A stretch of DNA of 64,000 nucleotides from NCBI GenBank assembly GCA_002747395.1, contig PDPE01000044.1:1-64000 (forward strand), read 5' to 3'. Numbering within the stretch: the first letter of the stretch is position 1; each line of letters opens with the position of its first letter. Positions 47,956 through 58,333 of the stretch are shown in pieces. The position numbers and the translations under genes were made by a program. Source of the DNA: Pseudomonadota bacterium (lineage in GTDB: Bacteria > Pseudomonadota > Gammaproteobacteria > Pseudomonadales > Oleiphilaceae). The notes beneath the pieces were generated by a model. The model was not told the origin of the DNA and made no database searches. It saw only the letters and a list, made by a program, of their open reading frames with translations.

Positions 47956-49395
47956 TCAGTCCTTTAGCTTGACCACGATAAACATGGGGTTGCCGGCACG
48001 CAACAAACGGATGGCAACTGCCTTGTTAGCAGGCAAATCTTCAACGACTTCGCCAAATTGACTCACCGACTTCACTGCCTTGTGGTTAACGCTGGTTATG
48101 ATATCACCTTTGCGAACCCCGCCGGCTTTGGCTGGCCCCGATTCTACTCTGACAACCTCGACCCCGCCATCAATGGAATACCGTTCGGCCACCCTGTCTT
48201 CGAGATTCCGCACACCAATAGCCAGTCGGTTCATTTTCCTGCCGGTATTGGACGCCGGTCGGGATGCCCCGTCCTGATTGGGCAGTTCACCGATCGTCAC
48301 CCTCAGTGTTTTCTCATCACCTTCTCGCACTATAGTCAACTTTGCCGTCTGACCTACCTTTGTTCGCCCGACCAGGTGAGGCAAATCCGAAGATAGCGAT
48401 ACCTCGTGACCATCATACTCAATGATAATATCACCAGCCTCAAGACCGCCCTTTTTTGCGGGCGAATCCGGCATAACCTGGGCCACCAGTGCGCCATGCG
48501 GTTTACGAAGACCAAATGATTCTGCCAAATCCCTGTTTACTTCCTGAATCAGGACACCCAGCCAGCCGCGAGATACGTAACCCTTGCTCTTTATCTGGTC
48601 AACGACTTCCATGGCAACATCAATGGGTATCGCAAAGGAAACGCCCATAAATCCGCCGGAGCGTGTGTATATCTGGCTGTTAATACCGACCACTTCACCA
48701 TCCAGATTGAATAAGGGGCCACCGGAGTTTCCCGGATTGATTGCAACATCAGTCTGAATGAAAGGCACATAGTTTTCGTTGGGCAAGCTCCTGCCGAGTG
48801 CGCTGACAATACCTGCAGTGACCGTATAGTCAAACCCGAAAGGTGAGCCGATTGCAAGCACCCACTCACCGACATCCAACTCCCTGGATTTGCCCATCTT
48901 GACCGCCGGAAGTCGCTTGGCATCGACCTTTAACAAGGCAAGATCAGAGCGTTTATCTGCACCGATCAATTCGGCAGCCAGCTCACGACGATCACTCAGT
49001 CGCACAATAATTTCGTCCGCACCGGAAATGACGTGGTTATTGGTTAGAATATAACCGTCACTCGATACGATAAACCCGGAGCCGACAGAGTGCCTTGGTG
49101 TTGACCTCTGATCCTGGTCAGGGGAGCCGAAAAAATGCCGGAAAAATTCGGGAATCTGTTGCAAATCTTCCTCAGACAAACCGCCACGCTGTGCGACTCC
49201 CGGTTTACTGGTGGTACTGATATTTACAACCGACGGAGAGGCATCCTCAACCAGCTCGGTAAAGTCAGGCAGACTGCCCGCGTTACTGGCAACACTGACC
49301 AATAACAACAAAGCCGCAATAACCCGGTTTGAAAAAAAGTAAAACGCACGGTGCAGGGGATGCGATTTGGCAAGAATTGTAAAATCAAGAGTCAT
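47956..49395 (-). CDS. mucD: Periplasmic serine protease MucD (DegP/HtrA family)
   Basis: It degrades misfolded envelope proteins and damps the envelope-stress response. The 479-residue protein has a basic N-terminus followed by a signal peptide (about 24–42, RVIAALLLLVSVASNAG), a trypsin-like domain with His in TNNHVISGAD, Asp in KRSDLALLKV and Ser in NPGNSGGPLF, and two PDZ domains (GALVAQVMPDSPAKKGG and VRVESGPAKAGGV). GAGG lies 7 bp before ATG 49395. rseC lies upstream on the same strand, but rpoE, rseA and rseB are not here. Confidence 0.95.
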   Translation of the reverse strand: MTLDFTILAKSHPLHRAFYFFSNRVIAALLLLVSVASNAGSLPDFTELVEDASPSVVNISTTSKPGVAQRGGLSEEDLQQIPEFFRHFFGSPDQDQRSTPRHSVGSGFIVSSDGYILTNNHVISGADEIIVRLSDRRELAAELIGADKRSDLALLKVDAKRLPAVKMGKSRELDVGEWVLAIGSPFGFDYTVTAGIVSALGRSLPNENYVPFIQTDVAINPGNSGGPLFNLDGEVVGINSQIYTRSGGFMGVSFAIPIDVAMEVVDQIKSKGYVSRGWLGVLIQEVNRDLAESFGLRKPHGALVAQVMPDSPAKKGGLEAGDIIIEYDGHEVSLSSDLPHLVGRTKVGQTAKLTIVREGDEKTLRVTIGELPNQDGASRPASNTGRKMNRLAIGVRNLEDRVAERYSIDGGVEVVRVESGPAKAGGVRKGDIITSVNHKAVKSVSQFGEVVEDLPANKAVAIRLLRAGNPMFIVVKLKD

Positions 49396-49580
49396 AGATA
49401 AACCTCGATATGGTGTGACTGGTTTGAAAATTTCAGCCGATACCGACTACTCCTATTCGCCTTATAATCTGCGGGAAGGGACTGGTAAATTCAAATTAAA
49501 GATCGGTAACTCACCCGGGCGAGCCTGCCATAACCCGTACCGCAATCGCACGAGGTTTCATTGCAAAAAATCGCAGCGAT

Positions 49581-50075
49581 TCAGATTACTCCAACCCGCT
49601 TCAAGGACAGCAGTTTTGGTTGACAGGAATCCTCTTTTTCCAGGGTGGAACTGTATTTTCTGACCAGAGCGAAACCCGCAACAAGCCCCCCGAGTCCAAA
49701 CAGGACGGAAATCAGCTCTTTGAGGGTTTCAGCTTCCACCAACGCGACAAGATCAGCAGACAGCGTGAACGAAGAGGCAATAAAGGCACCGAGGCAAGCA
49801 AGCAAAATCATAAAAAGCAGTGGCATGAAGTAGGTGATGACAGACAACCTGACCAACGAGTTTTCAGGAATACCAATCACGACCTCATCGCCAACAGCAC
49901 AGTCAAGGGCAGCTTTCAGACGAACATCCGCAGCTTTGGAGCCAAGCATGGCAGAAAGCGTTTTTTGTCCACAGGTAGCGCTTGCCTGACAACCATCGCA
50001 GGCACTGCGTCTTGTCACCCTGACCCATGCGTATTCACCGTCGACAGCAATGACCTTGCCAGACTCTTTTAGCAT
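49581..50075 (-). CDS. rseC: RseC/MucC-type membrane protein
   Basis: The 164-residue protein has an N-terminal domain with four cysteines (SACDGCQASATCGQ) that may bind an iron–sulfur cluster, and two membrane segments (about 80–105 and 125–148). RseC works with the Rsx complex in reducing SoxR and modulates sigma-E activity in some species. A start at 50084 is possible; MLKESGKVI at 50075 is preferred. Normally it follows rpoE–rseA–rseB. Here the upstream 240 bp hold repeats and the divergent nadB instead. Confidence 0.9.
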   Translation of the reverse strand: MLKESGKVIAVDGEYAWVRVTRRSACDGCQASATCGQKTLSAMLGSKAADVRLKAALDCAVGDEVVIGIPENSLVRLSVITYFMPLLFMILLACLGAFIASSFTLSADLVALVEAETLKELISVLFGLGGLVAGFALVRKYSSTLEKEDSCQPKLLSLKRVGVI

Positions 50076-50109
50076 AATGTTCAACCGCTACCGCTTTTCT
50101 GCCATTACT

Positions 50110-50186
50110 TTTTCCGGTACTGTTTCTCTCCCGGTGCCACTTTTCCCGGTACTATTTTTCCCGGTACTGCTTTTTTTTCCCGGTAC
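50110..50186. repeat. CCGGTAC repeat array between rseC and nadB
   Basis: CCGGTAC (one copy CCGGTGC) occurs at 50114, 50131, 50146, 50161 and 50180, each preceded by a T-rich stretch, with spacing 15–19 bp. It occupies the place where rpoE–rseA–rseB is found in Pseudomonas and many relatives. Confidence 0.8.
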
Positions 50187-50318
50187 TACCACTGTTCCCA
50201 GTAGTACTGTATACCGGCGGGTTTAGTCAAGTATTTCGTGAACAGTCAAAGCCCCAACCCGAAAAAAGTGGTAGCATTGGTGTTTCATTCTGTTACGAAA
50301 CACACTTCAGGAATCACA

Positions 50319-51926
50319 ATGACCGCGACTCTCAATTATGACGTACTCATTATCGGCAGCGGCGCAGCGGGTCTGACGACAGCACTGCACCTCCCCACCA
50401 CTGCCCGGGTAGCAGTGGTGACCAAAGCGGAGGCGCTCAGTGGTTCAACTCTCTATGCACAGGGCGGCATAGCTGCTGTTCTTGATGATGCAGACTCTGT
50501 CGAGGCCCATATCGCCGACACGCTGGAGGCGGGTGCAGGTCTATGCCACAAAAACATTACCAAACACACCATAGACAACGGCAAGCAAGCGATTGACTGG
50601 CTGATACAGGAGGGCGTTGCCTTCACCAGACAGTCCGGTAACGAGGATGAATACCACTTGACGAAAGAAGGCGGCCACAGCCATCGACGGGTTATTCATT
50701 CTGCAGACGCAACGGGAAAGGCCATATCAACCACCCTGGTGGACAAGGTGCGAGAGGCAAAAAACATAGACCTGCTGGAAAACAGGGTGGCTATCGACCT
50801 GGTGACGCATAAAAAACTGTTTCTGCCGGGAAACCGTTGCGTAGGCGCATATATATTGAACCGACGCAATGCTCATGTTGAACTGGTCAAGGCCAGGTTT
50901 GTCGTTCTTGCCACCGGCGGGGCCAGCAAAGCCTACCTTTACACCAGCAACCCGGATGGTGCAACCGGCGATGGTATCGCAATCGCGTGGAGAAGCGGGT
51001 GCCGCGTGGCCAACATGGAGTTTAATCAGTTCCACCCTACCTGTCTTTATCATCCGCAAGCCAAGGCATTTTTACTGACAGAGGCCATTCGCGGAGAAGG
51101 GGGAAAATTAAAACTTCCCGATGGTTCACGTTTTATGCACCTGTTCGATAAACGGGAAGAGTTGGCTCCGAGAGATATCGTTGCTCGCGCCATTGACCAC
51201 GAAATGAAAAGAACCGGAGCGGATCACCTTTACCTGGATATCAGCCACAAGCCACCGGAGTTCATCACCGAGCACTTTCCAACCGTTTATCAGGGCTGCC
51301 TGAAACATGGCCTCGATATTACCAAAGAGCCCATCCCTATCGTGCCTGCCGCACACTATACTTGCGGCGGCGTGATAACAGACAAACACGGCGCAACTGA
51401 TGTAAACCAGCTATATGTAGTCGGTGAATCATCATTCACCGGGCTGCACGGCGCAAACCGGCTGGCCAGCAATTCGCTGCTTGAGTGTCTGGTTTTTGCC
51501 ACAAGTGCTGCACAGCATATCGCCGCCCGGCTGGACGAAGTTCCGGAGCCTCCTGATATTCCTGACTGGGATGAATCACTGGTAACCGATTCGGATGAAG
51601 ACGTTGTCATCTCACACAACTGGGATGAACTGAGGAGATTTATGTGGGACTACGTGGGCATCGTCAGAACAACCAAGCGCTTGCAGCGAGCCAAGCATCG
51701 TGTGGATATGCTGTCTCGGGAAATCAGCGACTATTACAGCAACTACAAAGTCTCCAATGACCTGCTTGAATTGCGAAATCTTGTCACTGTCTCGGATCTG
51801 ATGATTTGTTGTGCAATGCAAAGAAAGGAAAGCCGCGGGTTGCACTATACGCTGGACTATCCTGACAGGTTGGAGGTGGCAAGGGATACCATACTGACAC
51901 CGATAAACTACTCCGGTCCGACTTGA
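50319..51926 (+). CDS. nadB: L-aspartate oxidase
   Basis: It oxidises L-aspartate to iminoaspartate with FAD, the first step of NAD synthesis. The 535-residue flavoprotein has the dinucleotide fold [28 protein letters not shown], the active-site region [11 protein letters not shown] and [15 protein letters not shown]. The frame is open from 50238, but ATG 50319 fits family N-termini and has AGGA about 7 bp upstream. nadB is divergent from rseC and followed by sdhE, ygfX and ygfZ. Confidence 0.95.
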   Translation: MTATLNYDVLIIGSGAAGLTTALHLPTTARVAVVTKAEALSGSTLYAQGGIAAVLDDADSVEAHIADTLEAGAGLCHKNITKHTIDNGKQAIDWLIQEGVAFTRQSGNEDEYHLTKEGGHSHRRVIHSADATGKAISTTLVDKVREAKNIDLLENRVAIDLVTHKKLFLPGNRCVGAYILNRRNAHVELVKARFVVLATGGASKAYLYTSNPDGATGDGIAIAWRSGCRVANMEFNQFHPTCLYHPQAKAFLLTEAIRGEGGKLKLPDGSRFMHLFDKREELAPRDIVARAIDHEMKRTGADHLYLDISHKPPEFITEHFPTVYQGCLKHGLDITKEPIPIVPAAHYTCGGVITDKHGATDVNQLYVVGESSFTGLHGANRLASNSLLECLVFATSAAQHIAARLDEVPEPPDIPDWDESLVTDSDEDVVISHNWDELRRFMWDYVGIVRTTKRLQRAKHRVDMLSREISDYYSNYKVSNDLLELRNLVTVSDLMICCAMQRKESRGLHYTLDYPDRLEVARDTILTPINYSGPT

Positions 51927-52019
51927 ACAAACCGGAAACAGCATATACGGAACGCAGTATCCTCTGTATAATTCCGGATTGACCAACCTGGTAGAGTCGC
52001 TACAAGCAGTGGAGTTGCT

Positions 52020-52268
52020 ATGAGCATAGAAGAAAACAAACTATTCTGGCACAGTCGAAGAGGTATGCTGGAACTGGATGTACTCCTGGTGCCCTTTCTC
52101 AAAGAGGCCTACCCGGGCCTGAACCCGGAGGACAAGGAGCGCTACAAAAAATTGCTGGAGTGCGAAGACCAGGATCTGTTTAACTGGTTTATGAAAAAAG
52201 CCGAGCCGTCTGACCCTGATATTAAAAAAATGGTTACAATGATTCTTGAGCGTGTTCAACCCGATTAA
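52020..52268 (+). CDS. sdhE: FAD assembly factor SdhE
   Basis: It helps attach FAD covalently to succinate dehydrogenase and fumarate reductase flavoproteins. The 82-residue protein has the RGMLELD motif that carries the conserved RGxxE residues, and the helical EDQDLFNWF segment. It lies 93 bp after nadB and overlaps the ygfX frame, the usual arrangement. Confidence 0.94.
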   Translation: MSIEENKLFWHSRRGMLELDVLLVPFLKEAYPGLNPEDKERYKKLLECEDQDLFNWFMKKAEPSDPDIKKMVTMILERVQPD

Positions 52269-52680
52269 TCTGACGCTGACAGCCTCTCCTCGAATCTGTC
52301 TGTTATTCACTTCTGTTTTCTTCACTCTTGCCGTTGCAATAGCTCACATTGACCTGCCCGGCTGGGCACACATTGCGGCAACAGTGCCCGCCCTGGCCGT
52401 CACTATTGACCTGATAATCAGGCAGGGGCTGGTTGCGCACCCGAATTCCGTTGTACGAATAAAGGCTTATAACAACAGGCTCTATTATTGGACAAGGCGC
52501 AATACCAGATACCAGGCAAGGCTGGGTTCCGCGACCATCATCCACCCTGCGCTTTCTGTATTGAGCCTGAAAACATCCACCTCACTATTTCCACGCTATT
52601 TATTGCTGACTCGTGACCACTGCAATGCAGATGACTTCAGGCGCTTGCGAGTTGCCATCAGGCTTGGGGAAATAACCTGA
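52252..52680 (+). CDS. ygfX: YgfX-like membrane protein
   Basis: A 142-residue protein with two hydrophobic segments (about 14–35 and 38–55) and a basic C-terminal domain rich in Arg and Tyr. YgfX (CptA) is the regular partner of SdhE; in E. coli it affects cell division proteins. Sequence similarity is loose, so the name rests mainly on position. Start codon is GTG 52252 (or TTG 52246), inside the sdhE 3' end. Confidence 0.7.
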   Translation: MFNPINLTLTASPRICLLFTSVFFTLAVAIAHIDLPGWAHIAATVPALAVTIDLIIRQGLVAHPNSVVRIKAYNNRLYYWTRRNTRYQARLGSATIIHPALSVLSLKTSTSLFPRYLLLTRDHCNADDFRRLRVAIRLGEIT

Positions 52681-52696
52681 CAATCCGGTAATTGAA

Positions 52697-53719
52697 ATGA
52701 ACGAACTCTGGACACAAGTTGACAATGCACAGATCACCCCCTTGGCAGCACTTGATTCGTCAGTTGTAGAGGGTAATTCCAACATATTATGCCAACTGAC
52801 TGACGACGCAATTTTGCGCCTGTCCGGCCCCGACGCAAAAAAGTTTCTCCAGGGACAGGTGACCTGTGATGTCACTCAAATTTCAGCAACCCGATCGTCC
52901 ATGGGCGCAGCATGCACGGCCAAAGGCAAAATGGTTGCCCTGTTCCAGCTTGTTATGGATGATTCGGAAAATGAGCCGCGTTATCTGATCAGAGTACCCT
53001 CAAGCACAGCCACTGCATTGATGGCACATCTCGAAAAGTACATTATTTTCTCCAGGGCATCCGTTTCTATCAGTAGCGAAGTCTGCAATGTCGGATTGTT
53101 CGCAGGAGCCAGCTCGTCAATTTCAGGTATCAGACTGCCGGATAATTCCGGTGAAACACTCTCTCACAGTACATCTCACGGAAAAGTATCAGTAACAAGG
53201 ATCGCCCGTCATGCGCCTCTTTTCGAGGTATTTGGAACACAAGCTGGCCTGGTCGGGTTTTTTCAGTCATGCGATACACCGGCCCTTGTCACCCCTCCTC
53301 CCGCCTGGAGAAGCATCGAAATCTATCAGGGTATCCCGAGGCTGGAGGCGGAGCAGGTAGATAAATTTGTCCCGCAAATTTTTAATTTGCATTACCTGAA
53401 TGCAATCAGCTTCCAAAAAGGTTGTTATACCGGGCAGGAAATCGTCGCCAGAATCAAGTACCTGGGTAAAGAAAAAAAACAACTCCGTGTCATGCAGTGC
53501 GAAGTACCCGGTCATCGGCCGTTTTCCGCCCGGATCGCCGGGTTGACAGTCGAAGACTCTGCGCATAAAAAAGCGGGCACGGTTCTACGCTGCAGCGAAA
53601 ACATCGAGGGGAAAGTGTACCTGTCTGTCATCCTGAATACAGGCAGTGACAGCAAGACGGAATACTTTGCGCCCGAACTGAGCAGTGACCCACTGCAATT
53701 GCTGGAGTTGCCATATTAG
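52697..53719 (+). CDS. ygfZ: tRNA-modifying protein YgfZ (folate-binding)
   Basis: It supports iron–sulfur enzymes such as MiaB by a folate-dependent mechanism. The 340-residue aminomethyltransferase-like protein has the diagnostic KGCYTGQE motif with its conserved cysteine near residue 240, and FLQGQVTCDV near residue 50. It is the last gene of the nadB–sdhE–ygfX cluster and ends 3 bp before the convergent SulP gene. Confidence 0.93.
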   Translation: MNELWTQVDNAQITPLAALDSSVVEGNSNILCQLTDDAILRLSGPDAKKFLQGQVTCDVTQISATRSSMGAACTAKGKMVALFQLVMDDSENEPRYLIRVPSSTATALMAHLEKYIIFSRASVSISSEVCNVGLFAGASSSISGIRLPDNSGETLSHSTSHGKVSVTRIARHAPLFEVFGTQAGLVGFFQSCDTPALVTPPPAWRSIEIYQGIPRLEAEQVDKFVPQIFNLHYLNAISFQKGCYTGQEIVARIKYLGKEKKQLRVMQCEVPGHRPFSARIAGLTVEDSAHKKAGTVLRCSENIEGKVYLSVILNTGSDSKTEYFAPELSSDPLQLLELPY

Positions 53720-53722
53720 CGG

Positions 53723-55489
53723 CTAGATGATGTAATCATCACCGACGGGCCTGGATGCCAGCATTGTCCAGGCGGCATAGTTGGTCAGATAAACCTCGCC
53801 GGACAAGTGCTCAAGAAAGTGACTTCGTCGCAGTTTATCCTGGACGGGCCCCTTTATTTCGGATAGATGTAATGTGATACCGGCATCCAGCAAACATTGC
53901 TGAATCGTGTAAAGACTTTCCAGTGCGCTGACATCGATATCATTGATTGCAGAGCAAACCAGTAGCAAGTGTCTGGCATCAGGGTAGGTGGCCACCAGGT
54001 CATTGACCTTGTCTTCCAGAAACCGGCAATTCGCAAAATACAGGCTTGAATCTATTCGTAAAACAACCACATCCGGATGAGTGATGACATCGTAACGCAA
54101 TACATTTCGAAAATGCTCGGTACCGGGAATCAGGCCCAGAACAGCGGTATGGGGCACACTGGAACGGTACAGATGCAACACTACTGACAGCACCACCCCG
54201 GCTGACAGGCCTGATTCCACCCCGCCAACAAGGGTTACAACCAGGGTGATCAACAGGGCGTAAAAGTCTTTTTTGCTATAATTCCAGCATCGCCTTATCG
54301 CGTCAAAATCAACAAGAGAAAGCACTGCCATAATGATCATGGCCGTAAGCGCAGCAATAGGCAAATAATAAAACCAGGGTGTAAGATAAAGCGTGGCAAC
54401 AGCGACTCCCAGTGCGGTAAACAGGCCGGATGCCGGGGTCTCTGAACCCGCCTTGAAATTGATGGCCGAGCGCGACAGGCTACCCGACACAGGAAAACTG
54501 CCAGACAGGCTGGCCGCAATATTTGCCACTCCCAATCCGACCGCCTCCTGGTCGGGTTCTACCCTCCGCCGTTTTTGCGCTGCGAAGGACTGTGCGGCCG
54601 AAACCGAGCTGACAAAGGTAATCAGGCTGATTAAAGCGGCAGATATCGCCAAATCGGGCAAGACCAGGTTATTCCAGTCGTGGGAAGAGTGAAATAATTC
54701 GAGCGCCAGGTGAGGTAACCCTTCCGGGATAGCACCGACAATCGCCACCCCCTGAGTATCCAGCCGAAACCAGGCCACACAGAGGCCGGAAACGACCAAA
54801 ACCGGGATAGGTGCAGTTTTCCCCAACAATTCCGCCAGCACAGGTGAACCGCGCAAGTAAATCACCAGTGCCTTGATAATTTTTGGAATTATATAAAGAA
54901 GAAGCATAGCCAGAACGCTGATAGTGGCTGTATAGGGGTTGACCTGATTTATCACCCGGGACATCGACCCGCCACTCTCTGCAATGTCGCCCAAAGTAAT
55001 ATTGCCCCCCAGAAGGTTACCCACCTGACTTGCGGCAATGGTAATTGCTGACGCCGTAATAAACCCGGATATGACCGGCGAACTGATAAAATTACTTAAA
55101 AAGCCCAATCGAAAAAGCCCGAACAACAGCAGAAAACAGCCCGACAACAAAGCCAATAAAGCCGCACCATGCAGAATCGCAGCCATATCGGACTTATCGG
55201 GAAAGGCACTGTTTAACGCAGCGGCAGTCATAATGGAGGTAATGGCAAAAGGGCCAACCGATAACGCACCGCTCGACCCAAAAAGCGCATAACACATCAA
55301 GGGAAGTATGCTGGCGTACAGTCCCGTTTGCGGAGGCAAACCGGCCAGCAGCCCATACGCCATGGACTGGGTAATCAGCATGACCGTAATCACCACAGCT
55401 GCGTTAAGGTCGCTGGCAAAGGTCGACAAGCGGTAGTTCCTGCCCCAGGCAAGTATGGGAAAAAGCTGCTCTGGCGCAAGGCGCTGCAT
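53723..55489 (-). CDS. SulP-family anion transporter with STAS domain
   Basis: The 588-residue protein has about 11–12 hydrophobic segments (SMAYGLLAGLPPQTGLYASI is the family signature) and a C-terminal STAS domain (about 450–560; IDSSLYFANCRFLEDKV). SulP proteins carry sulfate, bicarbonate or other anions. The bacterial substrate cannot be told here because no sulfate or carbon-concentration genes adjoin. The start could be 55504 or 55489; the latter is used. Confidence 0.9.
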   Translation of the reverse strand: MQRLAPEQLFPILAWGRNYRLSTFASDLNAAVVITVMLITQSMAYGLLAGLPPQTGLYASILPLMCYALFGSSGALSVGPFAITSIMTAAALNSAFPDKSDMAAILHGAALLALLSGCFLLLFGLFRLGFLSNFISSPVISGFITASAITIAASQVGNLLGGNITLGDIAESGGSMSRVINQVNPYTATISVLAMLLLYIIPKIIKALVIYLRGSPVLAELLGKTAPIPVLVVSGLCVAWFRLDTQGVAIVGAIPEGLPHLALELFHSSHDWNNLVLPDLAISAALISLITFVSSVSAAQSFAAQKRRRVEPDQEAVGLGVANIAASLSGSFPVSGSLSRSAINFKAGSETPASGLFTALGVAVATLYLTPWFYYLPIAALTAMIIMAVLSLVDFDAIRRCWNYSKKDFYALLITLVVTLVGGVESGLSAGVVLSVVLHLYRSSVPHTAVLGLIPGTEHFRNVLRYDVITHPDVVVLRIDSSLYFANCRFLEDKVNDLVATYPDARHLLLVCSAINDIDVSALESLYTIQQCLLDAGITLHLSEIKGPVQDKLRRSHFLEHLSGEVYLTNYAAWTMLASRPVGDDYII

Positions 55490-55600
55490 ATTATCTATCC
55501 ACAATCAGGAATAACACAATGCAAGAAGACACCTGACAGACCCTCTCATATTCTTTGTTGTCAGTCGAGGTACAGGACTGCCCGAAACCCGATGACTCCC

Positions 55601-55624
55601 TATTTCCTTATTTATTTCCTTATT
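55601..55624. repeat. 12-bp tandem repeat at the glycerate kinase stop
   Basis: TATTTCCTTATT occurs at 55601–55612 and 55613–55624, touching the stop codon of the minus-strand glycerate kinase. Confidence 0.8.
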
Positions 55625-56769
55625 TACTTGCTTCTTTGTGAAAGCTTGATGATCTCCGCTATCTGTCGTGCTGTGCGCACAAGGTTTACTTCTCCCGCCT
55701 TTAGCGTGTTTTCCAGGTTATCCAGGAACGGGATGATGGGGAAGATCGCCGAGAAGCCCAAATCATTCAGTTTTTCGTGAGATTGCCCCAGGCAACCGCA
55801 GAGTGCAATCACGGCAGTGTTGTGTTTTTGGGCATGACGAAGCACACCAGCGGGTACCTTGCCCAGCAGTGTCTGGCCATCCATCCGGCCTTCACCGGTA
55901 ATGACAAAATCCGCATCCTGGCATGCCTCGCTGAACCCGGATTCACGAATCACCAGTTCAATACCCGATTCGCTTGTGCTGTTTGGCAACCCGAACAATG
56001 CAAAGCCCAGCCCGCCAGCCGCACCACTGCCTGCGGTTTCCCTGTGATCCGGAAACCCTGCCTGCACCAGTTTGTCTGCGTAGTGAGCCAATGCCCGATC
56101 CAGTTGCCCGACCATTTCCCTGTCCGCCCCCTTTTGTGGGCCAAAAATGGCGCTGGCACCCCGGTCACCCAAAAGGGGGTTATTGACATCACACGCTACG
56201 GTAATCTCCGACTCCTTCAATCGGTCATCCAGGCCTGACAAATCGACCCGGGACAAAGAAGACAAAGCTCCACCACCCGGAGGAAGGGTATTACCATCGG
56301 CATCGTAAAACTTCACCCCCAGCGCCGTCAGCATGCCACTGCCACCGTCGTTGGTTGCGCTTCCGCCAATTCCGAGGATAAATTTGCGAACGCCCCGAGA
56401 AAGCGCATCGCGCATCATTTCCCCAACCCCGTGGGTCGAAGTCAACAGCGGATTACGCTGATCGGGAGTCAGCAGTGCCAGGCCGGATGCTTCTGCCATT
56501 TCAATCACGGCACATTGATTTGGCAGTATGGCATACCCGGCCCGAACATCCTTTCCCAACGGATCCTGAACATGAACACAACGCCACTGCCCATTGTGCA
56601 ACTGGCATAATGCCTTTGCCGTCCCCTCTCCGCCGTCAGCCATTGGCAGGCAAACGCACTGCGCATCAGGCAAGGCATGGTGAATGCCCTGTTCAATGGC
56701 AGTTGCCACCTCACGGGCACTCAGGCTTTCCTTGAAGGAATCAGGGGCGATAACAAACTTCAAACTCAT
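55624..56769 (-). CDS. glxK: Glycerate kinase
   Basis: It phosphorylates D-glycerate to 2-phosphoglycerate. The 381-residue protein is of the GlxK/GarK type: FVIAPDSFKESLSA at the N-terminus, PMADGGEGTA, GIGGSATNDGGSGML and FVITGEGRMDGQTLLGKVP. The pairing with a GntP-family permease gene 68 bp upstream suggests a small glycerate-use unit. ATG 56769 is chosen over 56775 because AGGGG lies just upstream. Confidence 0.92.
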   Translation of the reverse strand: MSLKFVIAPDSFKESLSAREVATAIEQGIHHALPDAQCVCLPMADGGEGTAKALCQLHNGQWRCVHVQDPLGKDVRAGYAILPNQCAVIEMAEASGLALLTPDQRNPLLTSTHGVGEMMRDALSRGVRKFILGIGGSATNDGGSGMLTALGVKFYDADGNTLPPGGGALSSLSRVDLSGLDDRLKESEITVACDVNNPLLGDRGASAIFGPQKGADREMVGQLDRALAHYADKLVQAGFPDHRETAGSGAAGGLGFALFGLPNSTSESGIELVIRESGFSEACQDADFVITGEGRMDGQTLLGKVPAGVLRHAQKHNTAVIALCGCLGQSHEKLNDLGFSAIFPIIPFLDNLENTLKAGEVNLVRTARQIAEIIKLSQRSK

Positions 56770-56837
56770 GGTCAACCCCTGAACTCGTGTATGAAACTGA
56801 TATTCTCAAAGAACCGGCACTCCTGAAAATAAAAGGC

Positions 56838-58181
56838 CTAGAGTAAAACCAGGCTCAGAATCCAGACAAAGAGAATACCGCTCACACCCTGAATTGCGGT
56901 TGCAGCAGTCTGTGCCTTGTACGCCTGTGACACACTCATGCGTGAAAACTGACTCACAACCCAGAAAAACGAGTCGTTTGCGTGAGAGACTGTCATCGCA
57001 CCGGAACCAATGGCCATAACACACAATACACGACCAATATCGCTATCCAGGCCAATAGATGATAACAATGGAGCAATCATTGCGGATGTGGTTACCAGAG
57101 CAACCGTTGAAGACCCCTGTGCAGTTTTAAGAGCAGCGGCAACGATAAAGGGCATGAAAATACCCAGGCCAAGCCCTGATAAGGTATCACCCAAATACTG
57201 TCCGATTGGAGTGGCCTTTAAAACGGAACCAAAAGCTCCACCCGCACCGGTAATCAACAGGATTGGAGCGGCAACGACCAGACCTTTGGCAATGGCATCG
57301 CTGAACTGCTTTGTTTTATCCTCACCCTTAATCAGGAAAAATGCGCAAAATACACCAATCAGCAAGGCAGTAAAGGGCTGTCCCAGGAAGCTCAAAAAGT
57401 GTGTAACACTTCCTTCACCAAGAGGGTGACTGGGGAAGTTCACTATTGTTCCGACACAAATAAGAGCAATGGGCAGCACGATAGGCAGGAATGCCATTGT
57501 TGGCGATGGCAGCTCGCCATAGTCTTCGCGTGATACGGTTTGTTGCAACTCTTCCTCGGCTCCCCGGCCATCGGGGGCAATTTTGACAAAGCGGTTTGCC
57601 CACCACCAACCGGTAAGGATAGGTACAATGGCCACAATGGAGCCAAGCAGAATAACCCAGCCAAGGCTGTCTGACAGACCCAGATTCCCTGCGGCTGCAA
57701 TAGGGCCCGGAGTTGGAGGAACAAAGGTATGGGTAGCATAGAGGCCGGTCGCCAGAGCAACACTCATTGCAACAGAAGACACTTCCATGCGTTTCGCCAG
57801 AGATTCTTTCAGCGAGTTCAAAATCACATAGCCGGAATCACAGAACACAGGCACGGAGACAATCGCACCAACGATCGACATGGTGAGGGTTGGAAATCGG
57901 TCACCGATTTTTTTGATGACGGTTTCGGCCATGACAATGGCGGCACCGGTTTTTTCCAGAATGATGCCGATAATCGTACCAAATACAATGACCAGACCGA
58001 TATAACCCAGGATTCCACCAAAACCTTTGGTGATGGTTTTTGAAATATCGGTGACGGGAAGTTGATAATAAAAAGCGGTAATGAGCGCAGCTAAAAGAAG
58101 AACCAGAAACGGATGCCATTTCAGCTTTGATGTTGAGAAAACAATAAAGCCAATGACAATACATAGACCCAGAATCAACAT
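56838..58181 (-). CDS. GntP-family permease, probably for glycerate
   Basis: The 447-residue protein has about 12 hydrophobic segments with the conserved VSVPVFCDSGYVIL, FVPPTPGPIAAAGNLG and MTVSHANDSFFWVVSQF of gluconate/H+ symporters. Members carry gluconate, other sugar acids or glycerate. The glycerate kinase directly downstream makes glycerate the best guess here. It lacks a gluconate kinase neighbour. Confidence 0.9.
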   Translation of the reverse strand: MLILGLCIVIGFIVFSTSKLKWHPFLVLLLAALITAFYYQLPVTDISKTITKGFGGILGYIGLVIVFGTIIGIILEKTGAAIVMAETVIKKIGDRFPTLTMSIVGAIVSVPVFCDSGYVILNSLKESLAKRMEVSSVAMSVALATGLYATHTFVPPTPGPIAAAGNLGLSDSLGWVILLGSIVAIVPILTGWWWANRFVKIAPDGRGAEEELQQTVSREDYGELPSPTMAFLPIVLPIALICVGTIVNFPSHPLGEGSVTHFLSFLGQPFTALLIGVFCAFFLIKGEDKTKQFSDAIAKGLVVAAPILLITGAGGAFGSVLKATPIGQYLGDTLSGLGLGIFMPFIVAAALKTAQGSSTVALVTTSAMIAPLLSSIGLDSDIGRVLCVMAIGSGAMTVSHANDSFFWVVSQFSRMSVSQAYKAQTAATAIQGVSGILFVWILSLVLL

Positions 58182-58333
58182 AAATGCTCCCTCCCAGGAA
58201 AACGACGTGAACTAATGCCCCCTTACAACAAAACAACACGAATCAGTATATTTTATAGCTACAAATTAATCAAAAAATACACTTTTTTTCGATTGCTTCA
58301 ATTCGGAGTTCACTCTGATAAAAACGGCTCTTT

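Noticed and set aside
50110..50186. Possible iterons of a replication origin
   Set aside because: No rep gene or AT-rich unwinding region nearby; the flanking genes are ordinary chromosomal ones.
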